The notes under the pieces were generated by a model. That model ran no database searches, was not told the origin of the DNA, and worked only from the letters and a program-made list of their open reading frames with translations. A DNA stretch of 64,000 bases, taken from Actinomycetes bacterium (GTDB lineage: Bacteria; Actinomycetota; Coriobacteriia; Anaerosomatales; JAGXFU01). Made by a program: the position numbers and the translations under genes. Position 1 is the first letter of the stretch; each line of letters begins with the position of its first letter. Location: NCBI GenBank assembly GCA_024637115.1, contig JAGXFU010000010.1:155079-219078 (forward strand), given 5' to 3'. Of this stretch, positions 1 to 7,378 are shown in pieces.

Positions 1-579
1 CACGCGAGAGACGTGCGTCTTGGATGTCGCGGGGCTGATAACGAGTTTCTCTGCGATCTCGGTGTTGGAGAGCCCTTGTGCCACGAGCCCGAGAATCTCG
101 AGTTCGCGTTCGGTAAGCGCTTCGAGTTCCGCCGGGTGCGCTTTGCGCACCTCCGGACGAGAGGCGAACTCTTTGATGAGGCGGCTCGTGACGCTCGGAG
201 CCAGGAGCGCATCGCCCGCGGCAACGACCCGTACGGCCTCGGCGAGTTGCGCCGGTTCAACATCTTTGAGCATGAATCCGCTGGCGCCGACTCGGAGCGC
301 CTCGTAGACGTACTCATCGGCGTCGAATGTTGTGAGTACCAAGACGCGCGAACCCTCGGTCTCCGACAGGATGCGTCGGGTCGCTTCGAGTCCGTCCAAT
401 CCAGGCATACGGATGTCCATCAGCACGACATCGGGAGAAAGATCCTTAACGAGGGACACCGCCTCAAGACCGTTCTCTGCTTCACCGACCACCTCAATGT
501 CACCGGCGGCGTCAAGAAGCACTCGAAATCCACCACGGACCAGGGCCTGGTCGTCAACGATGACGACGCGGATGCTCAT
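1..579 (-). CDS. NarL/FixJ-type response regulator (C-terminus cut by window edge)
   Basis: Two-component transcription regulator. The 193 visible residues hold a receiver domain (acidic pair D9/D10, phospho-acceptor D55 in LMDIRMPG, conserved K105) followed by the first part of a LuxR-type helix-turn-helix from about residue 150. The last helix runs off the window. The ATG at 579 has an AGGAG ribosome site 7 bases upstream and overlaps the kinase stop as ATGA, so the pair is translationally coupled. The family binds DNA after phosphorylation by the partner kinase. The target genes cannot be seen; neighbours are often an ABC exporter. Confidence 0.93.
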   Translation of the reverse strand, partial: MSIRVVIVDDQALVRGGFRVLLDAAGDIEVVGEAENGLEAVSLVKDLSPDVVLMDIRMPGLDGLEATRRILSETEGSRVLVLTTFDADEYVYEALRVGASGFMLKDVEPAQLAEAVRVVAAGDALLAPSVTSRLIKEFASRPEVRKAHPAELEALTERELEILGLVAQGLSNTEIAEKLVISPATSKTHVSRV

Positions 580-1835
580 AAGGTACTCCTTGAGATTGGG
601 ATTGAGGCAGCAACCTGAAATCCACCAGCGGGAAGCGCGGAGGTGCTGAACGATCCACCGAGTGCTTCGGCTCGTTCGCGCATGCCATGAATGCCGTGAC
701 CGGGCAGAGACGCCTCATCTTGGATTGTGGCACCGGTGCCGTTGTCACTGATTGCCACGGCGAGTGTCTCGGCGCCGACCGTGATCTCCACGAGCGCACT
801 TGACGCTCCTGAATGACGCACCACGTTAGTGAGTGCCTCCTGGACGATTCGATATGCGGAGACTCCCGCATATGCGGGTAGCATGCTCAAATCGCCGTGA
901 GTAACGACGTCGACGTCAACGCCGGCGTCGCGCACGGTGGCAGCGAGCTCATGGATGCGCGTGATGTCAGCGGCCGGCGTGAGCGGAGCATCGCCCTCGC
1001 CGGTTCGCAGCACGTCGAGCATCGATCTGAGTTCGGCGAGCGCGCTCTTTCCAGTCGCGCGCACGTTCTGGATGGCCTCGCGGGTCTTGTCTGTTTCGCC
1101 GGCATCGAGCAACGCCTCGGCGGCGCTTGCCTGAACCGTGACAATGGAGAGCGAATGGGCAACGATGTCGTGGACTTCACGCGCGATTCGAATGCGCTCC
1201 TCATCGACTCTGCGCAGTGCCTCTTCTTCTCGTGTTCGCTCTGCTTCGGCAACGCGGGCTTCGACTACCGCAATGTACTCTCGACGGTTGCGCTCGGCTT
1301 CGCCCAGGAGCGCCGCAGCCGCGAGCATCACAAAGGTGCCCACCAACTCGGCTACCCATCGAACGCTGGAGGAGAATGCGAATACCGGAACGAGTGCCAC
1401 CACCGCTGAGACCAGGAGGGCCATGAGCCCCGAGCGGCGCTTGGTGGCGGCTGCTGCGAATGTGTAGAGCGCGAGCATGGGAGCGAATACGACGGGCATA
1501 GGGGGAGTCGAGGGGGACAACGTGTAGGCAAGCGCAAAGCTGCCGCTCAGTACGAGCGCGAGCCAGGGCACTCTGCGTCGGAGTGCCAGCGGCATGAACG
1601 TCCCGACGGCGAGGACGTAGGCGAGCCAGGGCGTTCGAGGCTGCATCTGCTGCATGAAGCGCTGACCCATCCGCATGTTTGGCACGTTCGGTATGGGCGG
1701 ACGTTCCAGGGTGAACGCGTAGATCAGTCCACAAATAAGTACGGTGAGTACCACGGCCACGGTCGTGTCGACCACGAGCGGATCTGCGTTGGCAATCCTT
1801 GTGCGCATGTTCTTGAGGCTATCCATGTTCCTCAT
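576..1835 (-). CDS. NarL-family sensor histidine kinase
   Basis: Membrane sensor kinase of 419 residues. The first 180 residues hold about five or six hydrophobic segments with almost no extracellular domain, as in sensors of envelope or drug stress. A short coiled coil (about 180-215) leads to a HisKA_3 dimerisation domain with the phospho-histidine in REVHDIVAHS (H222). A HATPase_c domain follows with an N box (QEALTNVVRHSG) and a G box (DNGTG). It overlaps the response regulator by four bases. An alternative start lies nine bases downstream at 1826; neither start has a convincing ribosome site. The signal sensed is unknown. Confidence 0.93.
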   Translation of the reverse strand: MRNMDSLKNMRTRIANADPLVVDTTVAVVLTVLICGLIYAFTLERPPIPNVPNMRMGQRFMQQMQPRTPWLAYVLAVGTFMPLALRRRVPWLALVLSGSFALAYTLSPSTPPMPVVFAPMLALYTFAAAATKRRSGLMALLVSAVVALVPVFAFSSSVRWVAELVGTFVMLAAAALLGEAERNRREYIAVVEARVAEAERTREEEALRRVDEERIRIAREVHDIVAHSLSIVTVQASAAEALLDAGETDKTREAIQNVRATGKSALAELRSMLDVLRTGEGDAPLTPAADITRIHELAATVRDAGVDVDVVTHGDLSMLPAYAGVSAYRIVQEALTNVVRHSGASSALVEITVGAETLAVAISDNGTGATIQDEASLPGHGIHGMRERAEALGGSFSTSALPAGGFQVAASIPISRSTL

Positions 1836-2069
1836 GGTAGCCCTGCCATGGCAGCACCGAAAGCCACCTCAGGAGTATGTGCGTCTGCGACCCGGGTAGT
1901 ACGTGCGTCCAGATGATCGGTATCCGAATTCGGGACCGCTACTCGGGCTCAGGCAAGAGGATGTGTTCCTGATATGTGGAAATCAGCGGTAGGACACTGA
2001 AGTATCCGGATTGCGGTACCATCGTGCACGGCAAAGGACCGAACAACCAGGCAACGTGGGGGACGACAC

Positions 2070-2309
2070 ATGCGCAAGGTACTCATTGGGACGGGCATCG
2101 CCGTGCTGTTCGCGGCCACGTTGCTGTTGGGCGGATGCCGCGGTGCATATGTGGGCTCATCGATGTCGCATCGCTACCATGACCCCGATTGCATGTGGGC
2201 AAAAGAACTGCCCCGTGATCGCCAGGTCTGGTTCGCAACGATCGACGAAGCAGTAGCTGCCGACTATGAGCCGTGCTCGACGTGCACGCCTGATGTTGTT
2301 ACGGAGTAG
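2070..2309 (+). CDS. Small lipoprotein with an Ada-type metal-binding fold
   Basis: 79 residues. The N-terminus is a lipoprotein signal (hydrophobic core ending LLLGGC, predicted lipidated C23). The mature part has the pattern HxxDCxWA followed by CSTC at the end, resembling the four-cysteine zinc fold of Ada (metal-binding, TIGR-type Ada_Zn_binding). In standalone proteins of this type the domain is thought to bind metal or nucleic acid ends; here it would sit outside the membrane. It converges on the alkyltransferase gene and their 3' ends overlap by 11 bases. Function is not known. Confidence 0.8.
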   Translation: MRKVLIGTGIAVLFAATLLLGGCRGAYVGSSMSHRYHDPDCMWAKELPRDRQVWFATIDEAVAADYEPCSTCTPDVVTE

Positions 2310-2877
2310 CGGAGCCCGACGGACCTAAGACTGCCGAGCGTTCGCTTTCGAGTAACTCTCGCTTTCGCTGCGTGCCCCACCTATAGCCGCCAAGAGCTCC
2401 GTCGGTGCGAATGACCCGATGGCAGGGCACGGCGACGGCAACGTGGTTTCGCGCACATGCGCTCGCCACGGCCCGCATCGCTCGCGGTCGGCCGATTCGA
2501 TTCGCGACCTGCGCATACGTCGCGGTCTCGCCCGGGGGGATTCTGCGCAGTTCGGCCCACACCTCCTGTTGGAACGGTGTGCCGACAAGGTCGAGCGGGA
2601 TCTCACCTTCTGGAGCGTGCCCCGCGAGCAAACCAACGATACGGGCAACGTGCTCTGCGACCTGATCCGCATCTTGCATGAGCTCCGCTTCAGGGAACTC
2701 GGCGCGTAGTGCCTGTTCGGCGGCAAGATCGGTGTCGGCAAAGAGGATCGCGCATATCCCCAGGGTGGTTGCGCCGACCAACATGCGCCCCACATCCGAG
2801 TCGGCGGTATCCCAGGCGATCAGCATTCGCGGCTTCGCGGCGGCCTGAGTCTCGATGTCGGTGTCGTCCGGGTTCAT
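2299..2877 (-). CDS. ogt: Methylated-DNA--protein-cysteine methyltransferase
   Basis: Suicide enzyme that moves the methyl group from O6-methylguanine to its own cysteine. 192 residues. It has a ribonuclease-H-like N-terminal domain, then the DNA-binding domain with the arginine-finger region (GRPRAMRAVASAC) and the active site PCHRV (acceptor C152 counted from this start). The layout equals the C-terminal half of Ada without the N-terminal zinc domain. An in-frame ATG at 2913 would add 12 residues; I chose 2877 because homologues rarely have the extension. Confidence 0.92.
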   Translation of the reverse strand: MNPDDTDIETQAAAKPRMLIAWDTADSDVGRMLVGATTLGICAILFADTDLAAEQALRAEFPEAELMQDADQVAEHVARIVGLLAGHAPEGEIPLDLVGTPFQQEVWAELRRIPPGETATYAQVANRIGRPRAMRAVASACARNHVAVAVPCHRVIRTDGALGGYRWGTQRKRELLESERSAVLGPSGSATP

Positions 2878-2952
2878 AGACCAATAATGCCAGCCATCGG
2901 TCCGCAATACCATCCGATTCGTATCGTCTCCACTCGAATTCCTGTCAAAGAC

Positions 2953-2980
2953 TTGCTATGCACTATTGTTGTGATATTAT
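2953..2980 (+). promoter_or_regulatory. Promoter of the leader-peptide unit
   Basis: TTGCTA (2953-2958) and TATTAT (2975-2980) are separated by 16 bases, a good match to a housekeeping sigma promoter. It faces the 26-residue leader at 3040. The region is visibly more AT-rich than its surroundings. Confidence 0.6.
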
Positions 2981-3039
2981 CCAACGGAATTGACGGAGAG
3001 ACCCCAGAGGTCTCAAGCGCGCACTAAGGAGGTGGCACT

Positions 3040-3120
3040 GTGAATCAAGAAGTACCGACGAAGGCGACCTGTTCGCCTGCACCCATGAGTGTCCGTATTC
3101 CGGTGCGCCGCGCCGTCTGA
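3040..3120 (+). CDS. 26-residue leader peptide
   Basis: A GTG start follows an excellent ribosome site (AAGGAGGTG). The peptide has 26 residues, with one cysteine, three prolines and a basic C-terminal end (RIPVRRAV). It lies between a clear promoter and a hairpin that covers the next start codon, the arrangement of a translational attenuator leader. No homologue is recognised, so its role as a regulatory leader is an inference from position. Confidence 0.5.
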   Translation: MNQEVPTKATCSPAPMSVRIPVRRAV

Positions 3121-3130
3121 TCATCTGAAC

Positions 3131-3175
3131 CAGACATCGCGGCCACCCCTAGGGGGAGGAACCCTGCGATGTCTG
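3131..3175 (+). promoter_or_regulatory. Hairpin sequestering the start of the 71-residue ORF
   Basis: The 10-base arms CAGACATCGC (3131-3140) and GCGATGTCTG (3166-3175) are exact inverted repeats. Inside lies a second palindrome CCCCTAGGGG, which contains the ribosome site AGGGGGAGGA. The ATG at 3169 is in the right arm. Folding would hide both the ribosome site and the start codon. Confidence 0.6.
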
Positions 3176-3384
3176 AATTAAACGCGAGAGTTCTCGCGCA
3201 CAACACGTACTCACTCGATCTCTCCGGCGTGCTCACGCATCTGCGTGACACTGCTGCCGCGTACCTGTCGAGCGCCGCACGTTCAGGGCGCCCTGCAGCA
3301 CACGGAGTGCCCCGGAGCCGTGTCGGTCCCGGTCGCACTGTGGCCGAGCAACACCATGTGACCGATGCCTGGCGGATCCGATGA
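3169..3384 (+). CDS. 71-residue protein of unknown function downstream of the leader
   Basis: It starts within the hairpin arm with AGGGGGAGGA upstream, and its stop overlaps the earliest possible rsgA start as ATGA. It has no recognisable domain, membrane segment or signal. The second half is arginine- and proline-rich and could be non-conserved. It may be a true small protein, a second leader, or a degenerate remnant linking the attenuator to rsgA. Confidence 0.4.
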   Translation: MSELNARVLAHNTYSLDLSGVLTHLRDTAAAYLSSAARSGRPAAHGVPRSRVGPGRTVAEQHHVTDAWRIR

Positions 3385-3407
3385 GGTCCGCCGGGTATCA
3401 TCCACAC

Positions 3408-4499
3408 ATGGACGAATCCGCACCCGACACGCTCGCGGCGCTCGGCTGGTCTCCTCGGTGGGAGGCGCTCTTTGCGCCCTATGCCGAGGAAGGCCTCGTG
3501 CCGGCCCGGGTGATCCGCGCGGATCGCGGAAGTGTGCTCCTGACAACTGCCGAGGCAACACTTCGCGCAGAACTCGCCACGCGCCTGCTCAAAGAGACGG
3601 TCGCGGCTGTCGATCTTCCGACGGCAGGTGACTGGGTGGCGCTTCGCATACCCCCGGGTCATGACGCGGGAATCGTCGAGGCAGTGATAGATCGTTCCTC
3701 GGCATTCACACGGGGGGATCCGAGCGTACAGGGCGGCGGGCAGGTGCTCGCGGCCAACATCGACACCGTGTTCGTGGTGCATCCGATCGAGGACGGCGCG
3801 AACCTGCGTCGCATCGAGCGGGAGCTGGCGCTTGCGTGGGAGAGCGGCGCGATTCCGGTTGTCGTGCTCACCAAGGCCGACCTAGCCGAGGACCCCGAGC
3901 AGGTGCAGCTTGATGTCGAGGGAGTCTCGCCCGGCGTTGACGTGATCCTCGCGAGTCCGCCCACCGGGTTGGGGCTCGATGAGATCGCGTCGCGCGCTCA
4001 TGAGGGCGCGACGATTGCGCTGATCGGCCCCTCGGGCGCGGGCAAGTCCACGCTCATCAACGCGCTCGTTGGCGAGGAGCGGCAAGAAACGCAGGGTGTA
4101 CGCGAAGGCGACAGCAAGGGCCGCCACACCACCGTCGCTCGCGAGCTGATCTTGCTGCCGACCGGTGGTGTGCTTGTGGACACACCGGGGCTTAGGGCGG
4201 TTGCCGTGCATGAACTCGGCGAGGGTCTCGACGCGGCGTTTCCTGAGATCGCAGCGCTATCCGAGCAGTGTCGCTTCGGCGACTGTTCGCACACAGATGA
4301 GCCCGGTTGTGCGGTCGTTGCTGCAATCGAATCCGGTGAGATGGATGCGGGGCGTTTGGGCAGTTACCATAAGCTGCAGCGCGAGGCGGTCGTTGCCGCG
4401 ATGAAGACCGATGCACACCTTCGTGCCGAAGAAGTGCGCAAGTGGAAGATGGTCTATAAGAGCTTGAAGCATCATCCCAAGTATCAGAATCGAGGCTGA
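3408..4499 (+). CDS. rsgA: Ribosome small-subunit-dependent GTPase A
   Basis: GTPase that helps late maturation of the 30S subunit. 363 residues with an N-terminal OB-fold and then a circularly permuted GTPase, so the motifs occur in the order G4 (TKAD), G1 (GPSGAGKST), G3 (DTPGLR). A C-terminal zinc knuckle follows (CRFGDCSH and a later GC), then a lysine-rich tail. I chose the ATG at 3408 because family members begin close to LGW; an ATG at 3381 adds nine residues and overlaps the upstream stop. The next gene follows after seven bases. Confidence 0.93.
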   Translation: MDESAPDTLAALGWSPRWEALFAPYAEEGLVPARVIRADRGSVLLTTAEATLRAELATRLLKETVAAVDLPTAGDWVALRIPPGHDAGIVEAVIDRSSAFTRGDPSVQGGGQVLAANIDTVFVVHPIEDGANLRRIERELALAWESGAIPVVVLTKADLAEDPEQVQLDVEGVSPGVDVILASPPTGLGLDEIASRAHEGATIALIGPSGAGKSTLINALVGEERQETQGVREGDSKGRHTTVARELILLPTGGVLVDTPGLRAVAVHELGEGLDAAFPEIAALSEQCRFGDCSHTDEPGCAVVAAIESGEMDAGRLGSYHKLQREAVVAAMKTDAHLRAEEVRKWKMVYKSLKHHPKYQNRG

Positions 4500-4506
4500 C
4501 CCGCAC

Positions 4507-5253
4507 ATGCCGACTCGCACAAACCCGTTCACAGCGCTCGCCGAGCCCGGCTACCGCTCGATCTACCTGCGGTGGATCGGCGCCAACGCGATCGCCGAGT
4601 TCGTGGGCCTCGGCTCGAGCCTTGCGCTCGGCGCCGGGCTCTTTGTCGCAAGCGACGGCGCGTCGCTCGGTCTCGCCATCGCCTACGCGCTCGCCATCGC
4701 GGCCCTCTCGGCGGTTGTCGAGGGCACGATGGTCGGCGGCCTGCAGTGGCGCGTCCTGCGCGGTCCGCTGCCGGGACTCAAGCCCAAGCGCTACATCGTG
4801 GCCACTGCGCTTGGCGCCTTCATCGCCTGGGTGCTTGGCATGCTGCCCTCCACGATCATGTCCACGCTCGCTGACCCCGCCGCAGCCGACGCGTCCGCGG
4901 CTACCTTTGACCCTTCGCTCGGATTGCAGATGCTCCTCGCGGTCGGCATGGGCCTCGTGCTCGGGCCGTTCCTCGGCATCCCGCAGTGGCGTGTGTTGCG
5001 CGAGCACCTGCCGAAAGCAGGCTGGTGGATTCCCGCCAACATGACCGCGTGGGCGCTCGGCATGCCCATGGTGTTCCTCGGCACCTCATTCATTGCCGAG
5101 GATTCCTCGACGCTGCAGATCGCCGCTGCCGTGCTCGCCGGTGTGCTGGCGGCCGGCATCGTCGTGGGTGCGGTGCATGGTCTCTGGCTTGTGTGGCTGC
5201 TCGTCCTGCGCGACGATGCATCCACGACCGAACGCAAGAAGGAGCTCCCGTGA
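4507..5253 (+). CDS. Polytopic membrane protein with an internal duplication
   Basis: 248 residues with about six hydrophobic helices. The motif QWRVLR followed by a proline-glycine turn and a W-x-LGM helix occurs twice (about residues 79-115 and 158-195), so the protein looks like a duplicated three-helix unit. Similar proteins are common in Gram-positive and photosynthetic bacteria and have no assigned function. It is coupled to the next gene through GTGA. Confidence 0.8.
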   Translation: MPTRTNPFTALAEPGYRSIYLRWIGANAIAEFVGLGSSLALGAGLFVASDGASLGLAIAYALAIAALSAVVEGTMVGGLQWRVLRGPLPGLKPKRYIVATALGAFIAWVLGMLPSTIMSTLADPAAADASAATFDPSLGLQMLLAVGMGLVLGPFLGIPQWRVLREHLPKAGWWIPANMTAWALGMPMVFLGTSFIAEDSSTLQIAAAVLAGVLAAGIVVGAVHGLWLVWLLVLRDDASTTERKKELP

Positions 5254-5552
5254 TCAAGCACATCGTCTTCTGGAAACTTGCCGAGGAGGCCCTTGGCGGG
5301 ACGAAACTCGAGAACGCCGCGCGCATCAAGCGCGAGGCCGAAGGACTCGTAGGCAAGGTGCCGTGTGTGCGCGAACTCGAAGTCGGACTCGATATCGAGG
5401 GTTCACCTGCCGCATGGGACGTCGCGCTGTACTCGACGTTCGATTCCGTTGATGCCCTCGCGGAGTACCAGGTACACCCGGCTCACCAAGAGGTTGCCGC
5501 ACTTGTGAAGCAGCTCGTGATCGACCGCGCGGTCATCGATTACGAGGTCTAA
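5250..5552 (+). CDS. Dabb (stress-responsive A/B barrel) domain protein
   Basis: 100 residues beginning VIKHIVFWKL, the signature start of the dimeric alpha-beta barrel Dabb family. The histidine of IKHIVFWK and the C-terminal VHPAHQEVAA segment are conserved in the family. The GTG start overlaps the preceding stop and has AAGGAG upstream. Members are small cytoplasmic proteins induced by stress or acting as cyclases and decarboxylases; which applies here cannot be told. Confidence 0.88.
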   Translation: MIKHIVFWKLAEEALGGTKLENAARIKREAEGLVGKVPCVRELEVGLDIEGSPAAWDVALYSTFDSVDALAEYQVHPAHQEVAALVKQLVIDRAVIDYEV

Positions 5553-5555
5553 CGG

Positions 5556-6113
5556 GTGTCCCGCTGGGTCGCCATCGATTTTGAGACAGCCACGCGCGAG
5601 AAGGCGAGCGCATGTGCGCTCGGAATCGCCGTGATCGAGGACAACCATGTGGTCGAGGAGAGAGCATGGCTCATCCAGCCACCGGGCAACATCTTTGAGC
5701 CACGCAACATCTGGGTGCACGGCATCGACGAGGACATGGTCGCCCAGGAACCCGAATTCGATGAGGTCTGGGTTGAGATCGAACCGTACCTGCGTGGGGC
5801 AACTTTGCTCGCGCATAACGCACCATTCGATGTTGCGGTGCTGCGCTCGTCGATCGCACGCTACGAGATCGAGCCGCTGGTGTCTCACGGGTATCACTGC
5901 ACCGTCTCGATGGCGCGTAAGGTGTGGCCGGCGCTTGCAAACCACAAGCTCAACAGTGTGTGCGACCACTGCGGGATAGAATTGCAGCACCACGATGCGG
6001 CGTCAGACGCCGCGGCATGCGCACGGATTGCGCTCGCAGGCCAAAGACAGATCGGCTCGCCGACACTCGAAGAACTCGTGAGGCAACTTGGACTGCGAAG
6101 GCACGATCTCTAG
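5556..6113 (+). CDS. DnaQ-like 3'-5' exonuclease
   Basis: 185 residues of the DEDDh exonuclease fold: ExoI motif AIDFETA, ExoII HNAPFDVAVL, and ExoIII with HHDAASDA carrying the catalytic histidine and last aspartate. Length and motifs match the stand-alone epsilon-type exonucleases rather than a full polymerase subunit. The GTG start lies three bases after the Dabb stop, so the genes 4507-6113 form one operon. It probably acts in DNA or RNA end trimming. Confidence 0.9.
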   Translation: MSRWVAIDFETATREKASACALGIAVIEDNHVVEERAWLIQPPGNIFEPRNIWVHGIDEDMVAQEPEFDEVWVEIEPYLRGATLLAHNAPFDVAVLRSSIARYEIEPLVSHGYHCTVSMARKVWPALANHKLNSVCDHCGIELQHHDAASDAAACARIALAGQRQIGSPTLEELVRQLGLRRHDL

Positions 6114-6132
6114 TCGGCGCGTCGGCAGTGAA

Positions 6133-6726
6133 TCAGTCGTCTGCCGCGTGAAGTGAACTTCCGCTCGGTTCCCCATCGCAGGTCAGCACGAATCGCGGAT
6201 CGCGCGGAGGATTGGTGAGCGGATTATCGATCGCATAGCGCGTGAGCAGGACGCCTTCGTGCTCCAACGTGCCGTCTGGCACCATGCCGAGGCGACCTGC
6301 CACGGCAGCAGAGCGCTCGTTTGCCGGGTCGATGGCCGAGACGATCTGCGCAAAGCCGACAACGCCAAACAGATAGTCGAGGGCGGCGCGAGCGGCTTCG
6401 GTCGCGTATCCATGACCCCACAGGTCGTGACCGAGCGTCCATCCGAGTTCGATGTCGGGAGCGAACGTGCATCCCACCCCACAGAAACCGGCGAGCCGAT
6501 CTGGCTCCTCGGCAATCTCAATCGCCCAGCGACACCATCCGCGCTCGTTCTGGATGCGGATGTAGCGTTCGATGAAGCGCTCAGCTTGCTGAAGCGTGAT
6601 GGGCTTGCCGTCGTTCACAAAGCGGTTCACGTCGGGGTGCTCAAAGAGTTCGACGAGTGCGGGCGCGTCGGCGAGCGACCATGTCCGCAGACGGAGGCGT
6701 TCGCTTGTGATGATTATCGGTCCCAT
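6133..6726 (-). CDS. RimJ/RimL-type GNAT acetyltransferase
   Basis: 197 residues with the SERLRLR beginning typical of the family that acetylates ribosomal protein N-termini or small substrates. The acetyl-CoA site is the LGHDLWGHGYATEA segment (about residues 105-120), followed by the NERSAAVAGRLGM helix. The start at 6726 removes a non-conserved extension. It converges on the exonuclease gene. The substrate is unknown. Confidence 0.88.
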   Translation of the reverse strand: MGPIIITSERLRLRTWSLADAPALVELFEHPDVNRFVNDGKPITLQQAERFIERYIRIQNERGWCRWAIEIAEEPDRLAGFCGVGCTFAPDIELGWTLGHDLWGHGYATEAARAALDYLFGVVGFAQIVSAIDPANERSAAVAGRLGMVPDGTLEHEGVLLTRYAIDNPLTNPPRDPRFVLTCDGEPSGSSLHAADD

Positions 6727-6829
6727 AGGGACATGATAAGCCACTGGAGTACAGCGTGCCCGTAGGGGGCAGGGCTCCGCTGCTTGACGACACTCATGCA
6801 CGGGTATATCGTTCGCCCTGCTAACTATT

Positions 6830-6835
6830 AGGAGG
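6830..6835 (+). promoter_or_regulatory. Strong ribosome site of the MarR gene
   Basis: AGGAGG nine bases before the ATG at 6845. It fixes the start despite a second ATG three codons later. Confidence 0.7.
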
Positions 6836-6844
6836 ACGAACTAA

Positions 6845-7378
6845 ATGTTCTACATGGATCCCGGAAACTCAGGGAGCGAATCATCATCCGAATCACAGGT
6901 CGAGCGAGTTGCTCGGAGAACCGCGCGTACCGTGCCATGGATCATGGGAACGCTTGCCGCCGGCATGCGCGAACAGGGTGAAGGTCTGCATCCATCGCAG
7001 CTCAAACTGCTGATGAGCATGCACCATGCCCCGGTCTCGCCGACAGAACTCGCCGAGCGCATGGAAGTCTCCATGCCAACGATCTCAAAGACACTCGATG
7101 TGCTCGAGCGCAGAGGGCTTGTCGAGCGCGCTGCCGATGAAGCAGATCGGCGTCGCGTTGTACTCACGATGACCCAGGATGGGCGCTCCACATTGAGCCG
7201 CGTTCTCAGTCGCGGCATCGAGCAGCTTTCCGAGAGTCTCTCCTCGGCAACGCCAGAGGAGCTCGAACGCATCGAGCAGGGAATGAAAAGCCTGAGCGAC
7301 GTATTCACGCGCGCTCATCCCGAACACAAAGGTCGCCACTGCAAGCGGCCTGCACAAGAGGGTGACGCCACAACATGA
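6845..7378 (+). CDS. MarR-family regulator of the ABC exporter operon
   Basis: 177 residues with a winged helix: LLMSMHHAPVSPTELAERM, recognition helix MPTISKTLDVLERRGLVER, wing DEADRRRVVLTMT. The stop overlaps the first ABC gene as ATGA, so it is the first gene of the exporter operon and probably represses it, releasing on binding the transported drug. The C-terminal 15 residues are basic and atypical. Confidence 0.92.
   Translation: MFYMDPGNSGSESSSESQVERVARRTARTVPWIMGTLAAGMREQGEGLHPSQLKLLMSMHHAPVSPTELAERMEVSMPTISKTLDVLERRGLVERAADEADRRRVVLTMTQDGRSTLSRVLSRGIEQLSESLSSATPEELERIEQGMKSLSDVFTRAHPEHKGRHCKRPAQEGDATT

Noticed and set aside
3045..3782. Long minus-strand reading frame across the leader and rsgA start
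   Set aside because: It runs antisense to rsgA, has no family similarity and only reflects high GC content.
4192..5007. 271-codon minus-strand frame opposite rsgA and the membrane gene
   Set aside because: Composition is arginine- and glutamate-rich without motifs; it is antisense to well-supported genes.
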